DNA of 64,000 nt from Micropterus salmoides (GCF_014851395.1 NW_024043372.1:9375490-9439489), one strand, 5' to 3'; shown: positions 1 to 13,652, counted from the stretch's first letter. Numbers and translations are program-made. The notes: generated by a model not told the origin, from the letters alone.

Positions 1-302
1 TCCGATCAGCTGCAGCGTCCAATCAATATAACGGCAACACAATAAGGTGGTGTGTTGGTCAGTAAAAGACTTCCGCGAAGGATTCACTGGTGTCCTCGCT
101 CATAGCTCCTCGGAGATCGCTCCTCGATCCTCGGAGCGCAAATAAGAGCTTTTGGACGGTCTGCAAAATGGCGGAGCGGAACAACTTCTGGTTCAAGCGA
201 GGATCGGGGAGCAAGGAAACGGCTTGAGAAGCATCCACAGAAACCCTTTGATATATCCTTCTCTCCTTGGCAGGAGGAGTCACCGTACGTCCTCCAGGAG
301 CC
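1..302 (+). other. ip6k1: Upstream / 5' UTR region of ip6k1
   Basis: No independent gene is recognised here. A pyrimidine-rich stretch ending in CAG at 271-273 looks like a 3' splice site, so the first coding exon probably begins at 274 with 29 bases of 5' UTR, and the true first exon would lie further upstream. Positions 90-145 are rich in CTCCTCGGAG-like motifs and may be repeat-derived. Open frames crossing this stretch on both strands have no recognisable protein similarity. Confidence 0.4.
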
Positions 303-3300
303 ATGTGCCTCCCTCACACCAACAACATGGACAGCAAGCTACAGGGGGCGGGGCCAGGGGGAGGGGCTTCACTTCGACGCGCAGGAGGCGTTCCACTGGA
401 GCCCTTCATACACCAGGTGGGTATGAATGTGTGTGCAGAAAATAGCTGAAATAAAGATAGATAGCTCTGTGATGATAATAATATATATATATTTTTTTTA
501 TCTGAAAGAAACACTTAACCTCAAACATCTGAAGTGTATGAATAAAGTCACAGCATGACTTAATTAAAAAACAAAATTGGAGGCAGACTGTCGTCATCAG
601 CTGGGTACACCTGTGTGTAATACGTTTTGCATCGAACAACAAAAAAAGAAAACAAAATTGTAGCTGAAAACCGCCTTCCCGGTCAGCTGGCTCACTGGCT
701 ATTGTAGGTTTCTGCTCTGTATTGCATTGCCGTCCCTTTCACACTGCAAGATTTTGAATCAGACATGTTTGATATATGTGATTCGAGTCAGGGAGACTCC
801 AAGCCATGTGGTTATATTAGGATTACTGTATGCCTGTAAACTCCTCACACTACATGATCGTTTGGGCAGATAATCTGTGTAGACCAGCCTCGAGAGTGCG
901 ATTATCAGGAGGGACGGATCAAACCCAAAATCTGCCAATAATACTCTAGTGTGGGGCCAACATTAGTGTATCAGTATATATTTAAGTTTTTGTGATACCT
1001 GTTTTGCCTGTTTTCTCTCTTAGCTGTGTGTGTGTCTGTGTTTCCAGGTGGGAGGTCACACCAGTATGATGCGTTACGATGACCACACAGTGTGTAAGCC
1101 TCTGATCAGCAGAGAGCAGCGCTTCTACGAGTCTCTGCCTCCAGAGATGAAGGAGTTCACTCCTGAGTATAAAGGTCAGTCAAAGCTCACTGATGTTTAG
1201 TATTAGTGAAGCCATGGATGTAAGCTGAATTTGTAGGTGAACTACCTATACCGATCTCTACTCACCCTTTTTGTCTGACATACTCCACTTTACAGCCCTA
1301 TTATCAGATGGGCTTAAGTACCCCGTCATCGTACCCCTTCATGAAGTTGTTCAGTAGAATTTTACTGCAGAGAAAACGGTGAATCTATAGCTGCACATCC
1401 AAAATACATGTTAATTCTGTAGTTGTTGGTGTTTAGGCTTGGACCTTTTGTTTCTTTTCCCCTTTTTCAGGTTTGTTTGATCAGTTTGTATTCATACTAC
1501 TACCACACAGAGATGGTAACCATCTATCTGTTACTTTCAGCTGTCCATTTTACCTTTTCTGCTCACTTGCTAAGTAGTTTGCACTCTCTGGCAATCACAA
1601 AACATATGAAGGTGTTACAACTGAGTCAGGTCAGTGGGAAACTGAAGCATGTCCTGTGCAGTCCATCTGTTGTAGCTTAATTTCAGCCACTCTATATTGT
1701 GGACACATATTCTCAGACGCTGGTTCTTGTACTGAGTGTCTTGTTGTGGTCAATTCACTGTAGCCACAACACAAGATTACAGATGATGTTACTTTAGATA
1801 AATCCATCTAATCTAACACCACATCCACACATTACTTTCAGATACTGTAACCAATATGAAAGCAACCCACAGACGTAATACTTCAAACCACAGCCTGCCA
1901 CGTCTACATCAGTTATGTTAACAACAGACAATAAAGACCAGTTCAAATAGCCTCAAACACTTTTAAAACTGGTGCACTTGTGGGATCTTTACTTGATTTT
2001 TGTTGTATCATTCATGGTAGGATTAAAAATGTTTTGAATAGAAGTGAAAAAGTGTGCACACCATCTTGCTTCTATCCTTAGGGAAATATGAAATAAGCCA
2101 GCAATAAGAGAGACAGCGGGCGGAGTTTTATTCAACTTTTACAGCCCTGCGATACACCTTTTCTGTTTTTTGATGGCATTAAGAGATGTCATTATATAAT
2201 GGTTGATTATATCAGTCTTTCCCAAGACTTGAACTTGTCCTGTTTTAAGAGGAGCCCATGTCTCTGTTAGGAGAGCTCAGGCCTGCCTCCGGCTACCCCG
2301 TATTTCAAACACTGCTCTTAAATAATATTTTACCCCTCTGGGTAGAAGTACGGATGTTTATTGGCAGTGAATTGCTTTAGCTGCTCTGCTCTTCATCTCC
2401 CGGCAAAAGGCCATAGCTGATTCCACTTGCTTTTGCTGTAGTAACGGAGCTAAACACACTTTGACAGCCAGCGAACACACACACACGTCATCCTCTCCTA
2501 CATGTATGTCACCTATTTATCATTTTAGCAAACTATGTAAGAGGAGACGGTGATGAAATCAGGAGTATGGGGGCAGGAATGAAGGGAGGTTGGGAGGTAT
2601 AGAGAGATTTTGATGGTGGATGGAGGTGTAACATTAATGAAGGCTCTGTTTCCATTAACTGTGCTTGTAAATCACAAAGGTGAGCCAACCAATAAAACAC
2701 AAGGGCCCTGACACTTTTTTTCTTTGAAGTAAAATGTCTGCCATGAGAATGGTTTGTCAGGAAAGCACTATAATACATTAGCTGTGTCCCAGTTCAACAC
2801 TACATAAATTATTCTAAACAGGTTTGTAGTGGGGTCACATAGTCACGTTTCTTGTTTGCATACTAACAAGATTATTTTTTAGGGCTTTTTTTGCCTTGGG
2901 ATGACAGGCAGCAGAGGAGCAGCAAAGGGCCACCAACTGTTCTCTCAGTTAATGAACTCTAATATTCACATAACAAAAGCGGATGGAAACGCACATTAAC
3001 TTTGGATGGAGAATTGACAGTTGGCATTTTCTTTGCTGTTTTGGTGCACCTCTGGCCAGTTTCAACCAAAGCAGGACTCCAGTCATCCAGAACACCTGTG
3101 AGGGTTTGCAGGGTCGTTAAATACCTTGGAAAACAATTATGGTTTCTCTTTGGGAAGTTGAGTTGTTTGTAGAATTCTGAATGAATTTAATTGATGTCCA
3201 ATGCCGCAAGATATTGTAACAATTTCTCATAGTATTAAACAGTAAAGTGTTGTTTTCTTGTATACTAAGTACAAAAACAGTATACTATAAAGTATTATGG

Positions 3301-6300
3301 AATTGGGATCTACAACAGGAAAGGTAAAACTTTCATGAGCTAGATGAAGGATTGTGTGACACACAAATGATTACTTAAAACTGTATCCCACCTAACAAAC
3401 TAATGACATTCCCATAAGTTAAAATTAAGATGGCATATTAGGATTGTCGTTGGCAGCATGTGAGCATCAATTAAGGAAAACACTTAAAAACTTCCTCCCA
3501 CCTTTGTCCTGCTATTCAGTGTCTCTAGCACACTCAGCTACTTTACATGGAACCTGTTGGACCTATTCCCAATACACTGACCTGCAGTTAATGGTATGTC
3601 TGTATTCCTACCAGTTTGCATTACTGGTGTTGTGGGTCCCAGTGCCATGACAACAGTGGTCCATAAGGAGTCTATATTTAGCCCAGGATCTCTGCCCACT
3701 ACCATTGTCCTGCTGATTAAATAACAGCAGACAGACAGACAGCTGCCCAGGGATGACTTTCTGAATATGTCAAGGTTGTTTCCTCCAGAAACTGTTTGAC
3801 ATTATCAAATTATATTTCTCCTTGTGTCGTGGGTGTGGAGGAGGTGAAGAAGTCCAGTTGTCTGTGGACAGAGTCCACATGCTGTGCTGTTCAGGGTAGG
3901 GTAAGGTTTGACTCTCAGTTTGGACTTGATCTTTGGAGCTGATTTCCCACCAGAGAGCAAACTAACAGCAAAATTCAATTTGGACATACAGGGAGGATGT
4001 TCAGTGTCTCACTTAGCAGGGATGAGATGCTCTACTCTGTTTTATTAAAGCTAAAAATAACAGTTGTTTAAATAAAACATTGTCATCCTATCTGGGGGAT
4101 TCCATCTATAAACAGTTTCTCAATTGAATTTCCAGAACATTAACTATGTCTTTATATACAGATAGATGACAAATGGCAGTAAAACCCAACATTAAGCGTG
4201 TTGGTAAGTTTTTCTTCCACCATGTGCCTCCAGAATGGCTTTAATTGTTGAGGCTTCGTGGATGTTACTAACAGCACGTCTGATATTTACTGGTGAACCA
4301 TTAAGAGCTCTTCACACCAGCAGGAGGATCTTAAACTGAATTGTGAAAGTAAACAGGTAAGATAATGGAGGTTTTTTTCATTTTTTTCAGCTGGTTAAAA
4401 CATGTGCAGCTAAATTCTCTGGAAGTAGCTGTCTTCAATTGTTCAAAACCGATAGAAATACCCACATGAACTTACAAAAATTACATTTTTTTTTTAAAAA
4501 AGAGACCCGATCTGAAGGGGACCTGTGATCAGTCGTAGCGAATAGACTAATCAAATCCATAATACAGTGGACTCAACAGAGAGGAGAGCAACACTGGAAG
4601 CAGCATTATGACATTATCAGAAGTAGTGTGTATGTGTGCGCACATTTTTATTTATTTAACTGGGGGGAGGACCCATTGAGATAAATTCTCTTTTTCAAGG
4701 CCGAACTGGCCAAGAAATGCAGCAGGACAGCAAGTCTGACAGTACAACCCATATATATGCAGTAACAATAGTAACAGCCCACTATCAAAACAAGTACATT
4801 AAAACCTCATGCAGATAGAATACTCTAATAAAATGCCTGTTCATTTAAAATAAATTACATTCATCTACAAAAACCTCTGTAATAAAGGATTTAAACTTCG
4901 CAAAAGGCACCTCCACCGTGAGGGTCCTTTGCAAGGAGTTCCAAGTAGGTGGGGCACATAGTGCTGTGCAGAAGTTTTAGGGGTGGAAAAAATGCTGTTA
5001 AGTAAGAATGCTTTTAAAAAGGGAAATGTTAATAGATTGTATTTATCAATTAACAAAGTGCAAAGTGATTGAACAGAAGATAATCAAATCACATCCAGAC
5101 TTCTCCAGACAGCAGATGGGAGCTGATGGCCCTCCTAAACATCTTCTGATTGTGAAGGTAGTAAGCATGATGGATCTTTCATCTGCTGCAGTTAAGTGTC
5201 CTTGGCCAACCACTGTCTACGGTCCTCAACGTTGCACATTTCGTTGTGCTTCTTCAAAAGAACTTGGACAGCACATCTGGAAACACCGGTCTGCCTTGAC
5301 ATTTCTGCCTGTGAGACCTTGCTGATGCAGTTTAACTAACTACCTTATACCTACCTGCTGCGCTCATTCTTGTAATGGTGTTTGACTTTTAAGAGTAAAC
5401 TGTCTTCCGCAACCTCAAAAGTTAGCTGAGTTTGGCTTTTCCTCTCCCAGGATTATTCCTCCTACACAGCTGTTTCTGTTTCAGTTAATGATTGTGTTTA
5501 AACCTACATATTGAATTGTTCATCAACAGCACCTGTTTGGTATAATTATTTAATCACACCTGATGTTATGTTTACAAAATCCCTGGCTTTGTGTAAGTGG
5601 TGTACCTAGAAGAATCAATGATGTTTTTAATGCAAATGGTGGTCATGCCAAATATTGGTTTGATTTAGATTTCTGTTCACTCACTTAAAAAAATTTTTAT
5701 TAATAAACAAAATCTATTAACATGTCTATTTTTGAAAGCATTCTTACTTTACAGCATTTTTCCATGCCTGCCAAAAACATTTGCATAGTACTCTGTATCT
5801 ATAAGTAAAATAAGATAAAGAATAAATATAATAATAAAAACATGTAGACATACAGTTACAAAATACAAGTAACAGAACTATATAAACACTGCAACATTTT
5901 TTGTAATGAATTGTGTGTGTGTGTTTCATGTTTTATCCCAGTGACCTGAATCCACACTAACCCACGGGGACTTGTGTCACTTTGGAGACTAAAATTATGG
6001 TCCCCATGGGTGGAAACTGCTGTTTGGGGGTTAAGCCTTGGTTTTAGAGTTCAGGTTACAATTGGGTCAAGTCTGTGGTTCTCAAATGTTTTCTGTCATG
6101 ACTCCCTTTAGAAACCGAATAAAGTTCAAGCCCCCCGACTCCAGCAAAAGTGGATTTCATTTTTATCAATCATTAACAACACGGGCGATTAAAATAAAAC
6201 AAAAAGATTTGGGTTAGCAAAATTACCTTTCATGCATGAGAGCGCTTTGGTCTGCTCAACATCCATGCCCCCCCAGTTTGAAGACCACTGGGTTAAGTAT

Positions 6301-9300
6301 AGGTATGTAGTTGTTATGGCTAAGGTTAGGTTAAGGGTCTAGGGAATGCATTGTGTCAATGAGATGTCCCCACAGGTATAGTAGAAGAAACGTGTGTGTT
6401 TGAACGCTTGTGTATGTGCGTCTACGTCGCTCACTGTCCCTCTGGTTGTGGGATGTTGAGATGTGTTGGGCAGCAAGATATGCCCTGTCTCCGTCTCCAT
6501 GGAGTATTTTTAATTTTGGGAGCCCATTTAGCACTCTGAGATCTGCCAGAGGTAAATGTTCCTTATTTTGTTGAATGTTTTACATAGTAGGAGGAAGTGT
6601 GTCTCTGTCACAGCTTCATTTGTCCAACAGTGACCGCACATTGTGTTTTCTTTTGGTTGCCATGATATTGTGTCTTCCTTTTTTTGATTGCCAATTTGTG
6701 GTCACTGAGCCTGCACTCTGTTAGGATCAGTCTCTGCTTTCATTCCTTGATAATAGAGAAATATTCTGCCAATTCATAATCTTTTTAGTGCCAGATAACA
6801 TTCTGATTTGCTTTGCCTTTTAGTTTCTTCTTTCCAGTGCAATTAGTCTCCTTTAGTTTTGAGTGCTGTGAATTGGAGGGTGTCTGCCTCGACAAACAAA
6901 ATTGTTGTTTTGCAGTGATGATAATGCACCACCACATGATCAGAGGTGATAGAGACTCCTGGATCCACCTTTGGTATTATTAGACATATTCACACGCACC
7001 TAAAGACCTGTGGCAACACATTAAGACCCTACCACACCTGATTAGACTCAGTATAATTTGGACCCAGCCCAACTTGTCTCAGATCTTGGTTATTAAGGAC
7101 TGAGCAGACCCATGAATCTCTTTAAAAATGCAGTAATTGTGTGTTACTTCTTCCTTGTGTGCCGCAATGCTATGACGCGCTTGTCAGTTTTTTATTTAGT
7201 ATTTTAGAAGAAGAATTATATTTCTCTGGGTCTGTCTGGGTATGGTAATAGAATATATTATTTCTAAACATACTGACAGTATTTTGCTCCGTCCTGTCAG
7301 GCATGGTGCTGGTTTGTTTCGAAGGCGACTCTGACGGCTACATCAACCTGGTGGCCTACCCCTATGTGGAGAACAACATGGAGGGAGGGACCGCTGAGCA
7401 CGAGGAGCGCGACCCCCCAGAGAGGGAGCAGCCGAGGAGGAAGCACTCACGGCGCAGCCTCCATCGCTCCTCCTCCGAACACAAGGACGAGCGACCCGAC
7501 AGGAGGGAGGCACATGACACAGACACCTCTGAAAAGTAAGATAGTATTAAAGGAAGAGATATAAAAAATAAAAAAACCAGGGGTGAAACAGTTAGTCAAT
7601 TAATTTATTAGTTGGTGTACAGAAAATTAATCAACAGCTATTTTCATAGTGATAATTTATCAAGGAAAAATTATCTGGTTCCAGCTTGTGAGGATTTGCT
7701 GCTTTTCCCTATTTTACATCACCTTTATACTGAATATATTTGGATTTTGGGCTGTTGGTTTGAAGACATCACATAGGAAATGGTGGTGGGCATTTTTCAC
7801 TATTTTCTGACATTTTATAGACATTTATTGACTCATCCAAAAAAGATGAATTGCTTATTAAAATAATCATTAGTTTGCACACTCATCTGGAGTCTTGCTC
7901 CAGTCAGTCATGCCCAGAACACCTCCAACTACAGGCAGCCAGGATGCAGATGATAAGATATAATATAGGTTATAAGATAAGTTTGCCACTTTGCTCCAGA
8001 TTGAAATGTCTCAACAACTATTGACAAAATAACCTGCAAAGCTAAAGACATTGCCATCAGCCGCAGCTGTACTTTAATTTTACTTTACACGCTAATCTAA
8101 GATCATTATAAGAACATTGTACCTGCTAAACATCAGCATGTTAGCATTGTTATTGGGAGCATGTCGGCACATTGGCTGTTTGGGCCGAATAAACACAGAC
8201 TTGAAAGAACAGTCCAACCGTCACATGTCTAGTGTGATAAAGACAAACTTTTAAATCCATTGTAGATGCGACAGTATGCACAGAGGGCCACCAACAGTAA
8301 TTTTTGAAATATTAATTATCTCCTCCTCAATGTAGTCTTGCAGAGCTGAAGAGTCCCAGGCTTGACCCAAAGATCCACTCAGATGTTCCCTTCCAGATGT
8401 TGGACTGGAACAGTGGTTTGAGTTCAGAGAAGATCAGTTACAACCCCTGGAGCCTCCGCTGCCACAAACAGCAGCTCAGCCGCATGAGGTCTGAATCCAA
8501 GGACCGCAAACTCTTCAGTATCCTTCCTCAGCCAATCACATCCACTGATACTCAACAGGTTTTTTTTTTTCATTAGACAAAAAAGTGAGGGAGACCGTGA
8601 GATGCGGTTTAAAGCTCTGCGTCAAAATACTTTGTACAAGATCAAAAATAAACAAAATATGTGTATAAAAGCTCTGATGTTTTACAAAGTATCTGTTGGA
8701 ATGCTAGTGTTGATGGCTTTAATATTATCCTCGAGAAGTCAACTACTGCCCTGGGCTCTTGATTGGTGGTTTTAGTAGTCGACTAGTTAAGGTAGTAGTG
8801 TACAGGTTCAATAAGAGGCTCTGAATGTAAATGTTAGTGAGACTGTGAGAATGAGGACAGGAATAAAGGGGAGGGTGGGAGGTCAGAGGTTGTCTTTTGA
8901 TCTTCAGCTTCAAAGGGAGCAGGCTGCAGCTGTGTGGAAAACACAGCAACACACACTCACATCAGTGTTCAGTCAACGCAGATTCAACAGGGCTTCTGTC
9001 AATGAAGGTTCTCTGTGCAGATACATTGTACATGGTTGAGGTTTTTCTGCATTTCAAAAAAGAACTTTCCTTTAATCCTAAAGAGACTGTATCATACAAC
9101 AGAAAAGGCAGTGGGCATTGTGAAATATACGTATAAGCCATTTACTGTACTTTAACACACAGTAACACTGTGACAAAGATAGGTGGAAAAATAAAAGTTA
9201 CAAGCAACAAAAAAAATCGACATGTAAATGAAATCTTCAAGTAGCCTATAATGTATTCAGAGTGATTGTCTGGAATATTTAGTCTCAGTGAAAGCTGTGT

Positions 9301-9522
9301 TAGCAAATTTGCACACTTGCCGTAAAGGGAAGGAGGGAATTCACAGTGAGCATTTTTGTGTACTCACCTGGAAATATTTTTAATAGACGTGGAACAGACT
9401 GATGGAGAAATAATAGTATGACATTGCAGAGATATCTCTATGGCAGCGGTTCCCAAACGTTTTAGGCAATGCACCCCCTTCCGGGTATTTATCTATCTAT
9501 ATCTATATATATATATATATAC

Positions 9523-9554
<32 letters not shown>

Positions 9555-12500
9555 CAAAATATGCGTATCTATCTATCTAAACATCAAAATATGCGTGTCC
9601 CTGTTATACCAGTAAACATGCCCGAAGTTACAACTACGGAGTTTTACTCAGTGACACTCTTGAAAGTGACGGCTTTTAAATCAGTCGCTCTCCCCTTACT
9701 ACCCACTTTCAGCTGAAACACAACATCCATCTGTCTTCTTTTCACTGCAACTCTGCATCGTGATGTAACATTATATATTTATTAAATTAAAAAGTAACCG
9801 TGGCAGTAAAACCTTTTGTCATACTGTGATGGTTAGACTTTGTAATCAATCCACAGTTTACCTGCGTGCCGAACCATGTGAAGGGAGGTGGGGGGTGTTT
9901 TCATGACAAAAAAATAACATTTCGAAACATCCCTCTGCTGTTTTCTCACAAATCGCACGCTGTGTGGAGCCTTATAAACAGATGACATGGACTAAAAGAG
10001 GATCCATGTGAGGATTTGTTAGTACAGTGCTTGTGTCTCAGCCCGAGAGGGAGAGGGGAGAGAGAGAGGGAAAGAGGTGTGTGAGTAGCCATTTTCTGTG
10101 AGCTAACTATTAATAATAACGTTTTTTAAATTTAAAATTAAATATACAAAGGAAAGTTTTCAATTCAGTTTTTTTAAATGAAAAATTCCACAAAAATATA
10201 ATTGTTGTAGTTCTTACACTATTACACCACCATTACATTTTTCCTGTCGCGCATCCCCTAGAGGCAGCTCACCACACTTTGGGAATCGCTGGTCTATGAT
10301 ATTATGCTGTCCACATTTCCATGAATGGACAAATTCTCATATAGTGGGCGATAGTTTTATATACCTCATCTGTAAAGAGACCGTTTGTTTGAAACAGGCT
10401 TATGTTACAGACAGGCTTTTATTTCTGACTGGTTTATATTTGATCTGATCATCTGTTTTCTGACCTGCTCCTTTTTTAATTTTCTTGTAATGAAAGCTCA
10501 AGACTTCCTCCACGTGTTGTCTTGATAAGTTCACTATAATGGATATTTCCACAGCACTAATTCATCAGCACAACAACACTTTCTATTTTCAACAGAAACT
10601 GAGTAAATGTCAGTCTCTTTGGTTTGCCCCTTTTTTAAATCAATGCTAAGCTGAAACTCAACACCTGTTGCAGATTACATCACATTGTTACAGCAGCTGA
10701 AAGGGCCAAGGGGCTGTTAATGTGAAAAGCTTGCAAGAAGTGCTTATTGACAATAGCTTAACATTGACATTAACGTTAAGTAACGTTAGCAGTTCTACAA
10801 CTTTCTTTTGTGTAAGAAATGCAAAAGAAATAATTAAATGTGATTCAAGTACAGAACATTATGAGCTGTTTGTATGTATCTCTCCTTCCTCTGTGACAAA
10901 TCTCCAGATTGGGTAAAGATCAGGGATGGTTCGCTTGTCAGACCGACTGCTCCTTAACGGCAGTGTTTCAACCAGAGTTCCTGTTGTTGGAGAATGTGGT
11001 TCACCACTTCTCTTACCCCTGCATCCTGGACCTGAAGATGGGCACCAGGCAGCATGGAGATGACGCCTCTGAGGAGAAGGCGGCCAGGCAGATGAAGAAA
11101 TGTGAACAGAGCACCTCAGCGACGCTGGGAGTCAGAGTTTGTGGCATGCAGGTACAACAAACGCTACTAATGTGCAGACAGCATCGTCAAATGTGTCGCA
11201 GCATCAGTTAATGACATGCACATACACACAGAGCCATATGTTGTCAGTGTTGATTTTTAGGCTCCAAAAATAGGTAAATAAGTTGGATTCTTGACATAGG
11301 ATGTTGTTGCATTCTTCTAACGGATTTTATTTTGGAAATATGACTGCATGTGCAGCATAATTACATGATTAAATGCATTGAACAAGTGAAGGTATGTAAA
11401 TGTCTTTAATGTGATCAGTTTGCACTTTTCAATCTGTCTCTGCAGGTGTACCAGATGAACACTGGTCAGTACCTCTGCAGGAACAAGTATTATGGCCGCG
11501 GTCTGTCAATTGAAGGCTTCCGCCAGGCCCTCTACCAGTACATGCACAACGGAAATGGTCTGAGGCAGGACCTCTTTGAGCCAATCCTGAATAAGCTTCG
11601 CAGCCTGAAGGCGGTGCTGGAGAGGCAGGCGTCCTATCGCTTCTACTCGTCTTCACTTCTCATCATCTATGAGGGACAGGTGAGTCGGGACTTAAAACAC
11701 TTTGAAGGGTTAAAATTTGTGTCTTGGTGTCAAAATAAATCTGCTGTGATGTGATGATGTGCTTTTCAGTTAAACTAAGTGTGACAGGATTATTTTATTA
11801 TTCAGTGAACACCTGTCAGATGACATAACTTTGTCATGTTTTGTATTCATAGCTCAGAATGTTCATTATAAAAGCAAGAGGTGAAGCTTGAATGAGGTTT
11901 GTTTACATTCCACAAATGTAACTGCAGCCAAGCCTGGATTACCAGCCAGGCCCAGGGACCCCGATCACTAAAGGGTCCCAAAGGCCAAGATGAGCTATGC
12001 AGCAAGTACTTTGTTGTAATTCCATGTAATTGCATTTTTTTTATATTATATATTATAGTATAATTAACACTGAAGTGTATCTATCTATCTATCTAAACAT
12101 CAAAATATGCGTATCTATCTATCTATCTATCTAAACATGGCGTATTTCCTGCATTTTGACCTTTTGTTGTAGAAGGGCCCTCTATTAAAATTAAGTGTTA
12201 ATATCATGCTTACATACATATAATTCATCTGTTTTCAATCAAATTATAATCAAACTAATTTAGGCCTCCTAGTGAGTTAATCCTGCCCTGACTGCATCAC
12301 ACTGTGAGATGTTGGATACCTCTCTTCATGCAGACACCTCAACCAACCAGTGCAGCAAAGATGTGATCCCTCACTGGCTTCTCACCCAAAAACACAACTG
12401 TTAGAACATAAATATAAATAAATATCATACTTATCCCTGTGTACTGTGTCCTCACCAGCAATATATATTAATCCTTTTTATTTAGAAAGGCCTTAATATA

Positions 12501-13579
12501 TAATCTTCTCAGATTTAAAACCATTGTTCACTAAAGGATAAAGGTTAGTGGAAGGCAGTGTTCCCAAGTTCAGTATTAACCAAATACTAAACTTGGGAAG
12601 ACTGCCTTCCACTACTTTGCACCTTTTATAAATGGACTAAATCACAGAGGATTTTGAAACTGTCTCATCGTACTTGCAGATTTTAAACTTTTAACTTTTG
12701 AATCCATTTAGTCAAGAAACGTTATCTAATCCGCTTTATTTGGAGGTCACACTGAAAGCGAGTGTACCAAAAACGTCGCAATAATCCCTCACTGCACAGT
12801 GAAGTGTAAGTAAGTACTGTGGGTCAAAGTGGGTCTATAAACTGATGGATGTTTATAACAGGTGATGATCATATGTACGTGTTGTTTGCAGCTGGTTTCT
12901 GCTGCCCTCTAGTTTCCAAAAAATGTTTAATTTGTCTGAAGGTAAAAAAGATGAAAACATTTCTTTCTCAAACTGATGGACAGTTTAAAATTACCTGAAC
13001 TGAAGTTTGGTTTTTGTTCATATTGATCACTACTGTGTTTGATTCTGTCGGTAGAAACCTGAGGGCCCTTCAGTCCTCAGCTCTGGGCAGCATGCAGCCT
13101 CGCACCAGAAGACTCCTGCAGCCACTGGAGAGCCCCGCTGTGGCCCCGGGCCCCATGCACCTCCGGCCCCCGATGCTCCCTGTGAAACGGACATGAGCCG
13201 GAAGCCAGACCCACGGTCACTGTCCTCTCAGGGTCCTGGACTGACGGCTCCACCCTCCCCATCCCCTCGTCCTTCCCCAAAGGCCCCGCCCACCAAGTCA
13301 GACTGCCACGCCTTCGTCCCCCCTCTCTCCTCGCCTCACCCCCATCCAGACTCCTCCTCCTCTCCTGCTCCCAGCTTACTTCCCTACCTCCCTCCTCCCG
13401 CCCCTCAGCCCCAGCAGCCCCCCCTGGTGGACGTACGTATGATCGACTTCGCCCACTCCACCTTCAAGGGTTTCCGTGGTGACACGGCGGTGCACGATGG
13501 GCCGGACCGGGGCTACGTGTTCGGACTGGAGAGCCTGGTCCAGATCCTGGAGAGCCTGCGGGACGACAACCTGCCATAG
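303..13579 (+). CDS. ip6k1: Inositol hexakisphosphate kinase 1 (7 coding exons)
   Basis: IP6 kinase uses ATP to phosphorylate InsP6 to the pyrophosphate 5-InsP7, in cytosol and nucleus. Coding exons: 303-416, 1048-1174, 7301-7535, 8336-8517, 10976-11151, 11446-11679, 13055-13579. All six introns are GT-AG and phases agree, giving 1593 bases including TAG (530 residues, against about 441 in human). Visible hallmarks are EPFIHQVGGH near the N terminus, the family motif PCILDLKMG with GTRQHGDDAS in exon 5, FYSSSLLIIYEG ending exon 6 and VDVRMIDFAHS in exon 7. The N terminus and the PWSLRCHKQQLSRM region resemble IP6K1 rather than IP6K2. The start MCLPHTNN parallels the human MCVC start. The extra length is mainly a Pro/Ser-rich insert before VDVRMIDF in exon 7, plus a few charged residues in exon 3. 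The gene lies tail-to-tail with asb14. Confidence 0.95.
4961..5795 (-). mobile_element. Decayed Tc1/mariner element in ip6k1 intron 2
   Basis: Both ends carry the same inverted repeat. GTGCTGTGCAGAAGTTTTAG begins the left end, and the stretch around 5690-5795 is its diverged reverse complement with a CTGTA end. Between them, read on the minus strand, 5195-5330 resembles the N-terminal DNA-binding part of a Tc1 transposase (homeodomain-like helix region). The catalytic DDE part is absent, so this is an internally deleted, non-autonomous copy. Confidence 0.75.
5936..6425. repeat. Old interspersed fish repeat, split by a hAT MITE
   Basis: The flanks (about 5936-6072 and 6291-6425) match a repeat seen again at 13858-14640 and 51270-51500. 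Shared features are a GGTCCCCA stretch, a run of TTAGG-like hexamers, and GGGAATGCATT followed by a CCCCACA segment. The repeat is interrupted by the MITE at 6073-6290, so it is the older insertion. Confidence 0.6.
6073..6290. mobile_element. hAT-type MITE with target-site duplication
   Basis: The terminal inverted repeats are CTGTGGTTCTCAAATG on the left and CAGTTTGAAGACCACTG on the right. The 8-base flanks GGTCAAGT and GGTTAAGT differ at one position, as expected of an aged hAT target-site duplication. The element is about 218 bp and has no coding capacity. Confidence 0.75.
7980..8190. repeat. Interspersed repeat fragment in ip6k1 intron 3
   Basis: The stretch contains ATGTCTCAACAACTATTG and CCTGCAAAGCTAAAGACATT, matching a longer copy of the same family at 20550-20940. 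It is non-coding. Confidence 0.5.
9444..10291. mobile_element. hAT-type MITE in ip6k1 intron 4
   Basis: The left end CAGCGGTTCCCAAACGTTT and the reverse complement of the right end CAGCGATTCCCAAAGTGTG are near-identical inverted repeats. Flanks CTCTATGG and GTCTATGA agree at 6 of 8 positions. The interior (about 848 bp) is non-coding and includes a microsatellite at 9487-9600. Confidence 0.7.
9487..9600 (+). repeat. Composite ATCT / AT microsatellite
   Basis: Runs of ATCT, TA and CATA are followed by two copies of a unit containing TCAAAATATGCGT, the second preceded by CTATCTAAACA. The same composite unit recurs at 12078-12136 in intron 6. Confidence 0.85.
12078..12136 (+). repeat. ATCT microsatellite in ip6k1 intron 6
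   Basis: Two blocks of ATCT repeats are separated by AAACATCAAAATATGCGT, the same spacer found at 9487-9600. Confidence 0.85.
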
Positions 13580-13587
13580 CTCCGAAC

Positions 13588-13652
13588 ACACACACACAGA
13601 CACGCACGCACGCACGCACACACACACGCACGCACACACACACACACAGACA
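13588..13652 (+). repeat. ip6k1: CA-rich microsatellite in the ip6k1 3' UTR
   Basis: Alternating CA and CACG units start about ten bases after the stop codon and produce spurious open frames on both strands. Confidence 0.9.

Noticed and set aside
59..317. Overlapping open frames on both strands at the window start
   Set aside because: They overlap the first ip6k1 exon region, show no family motif, and both strands being open reflects GC-rich composition rather than a gene.
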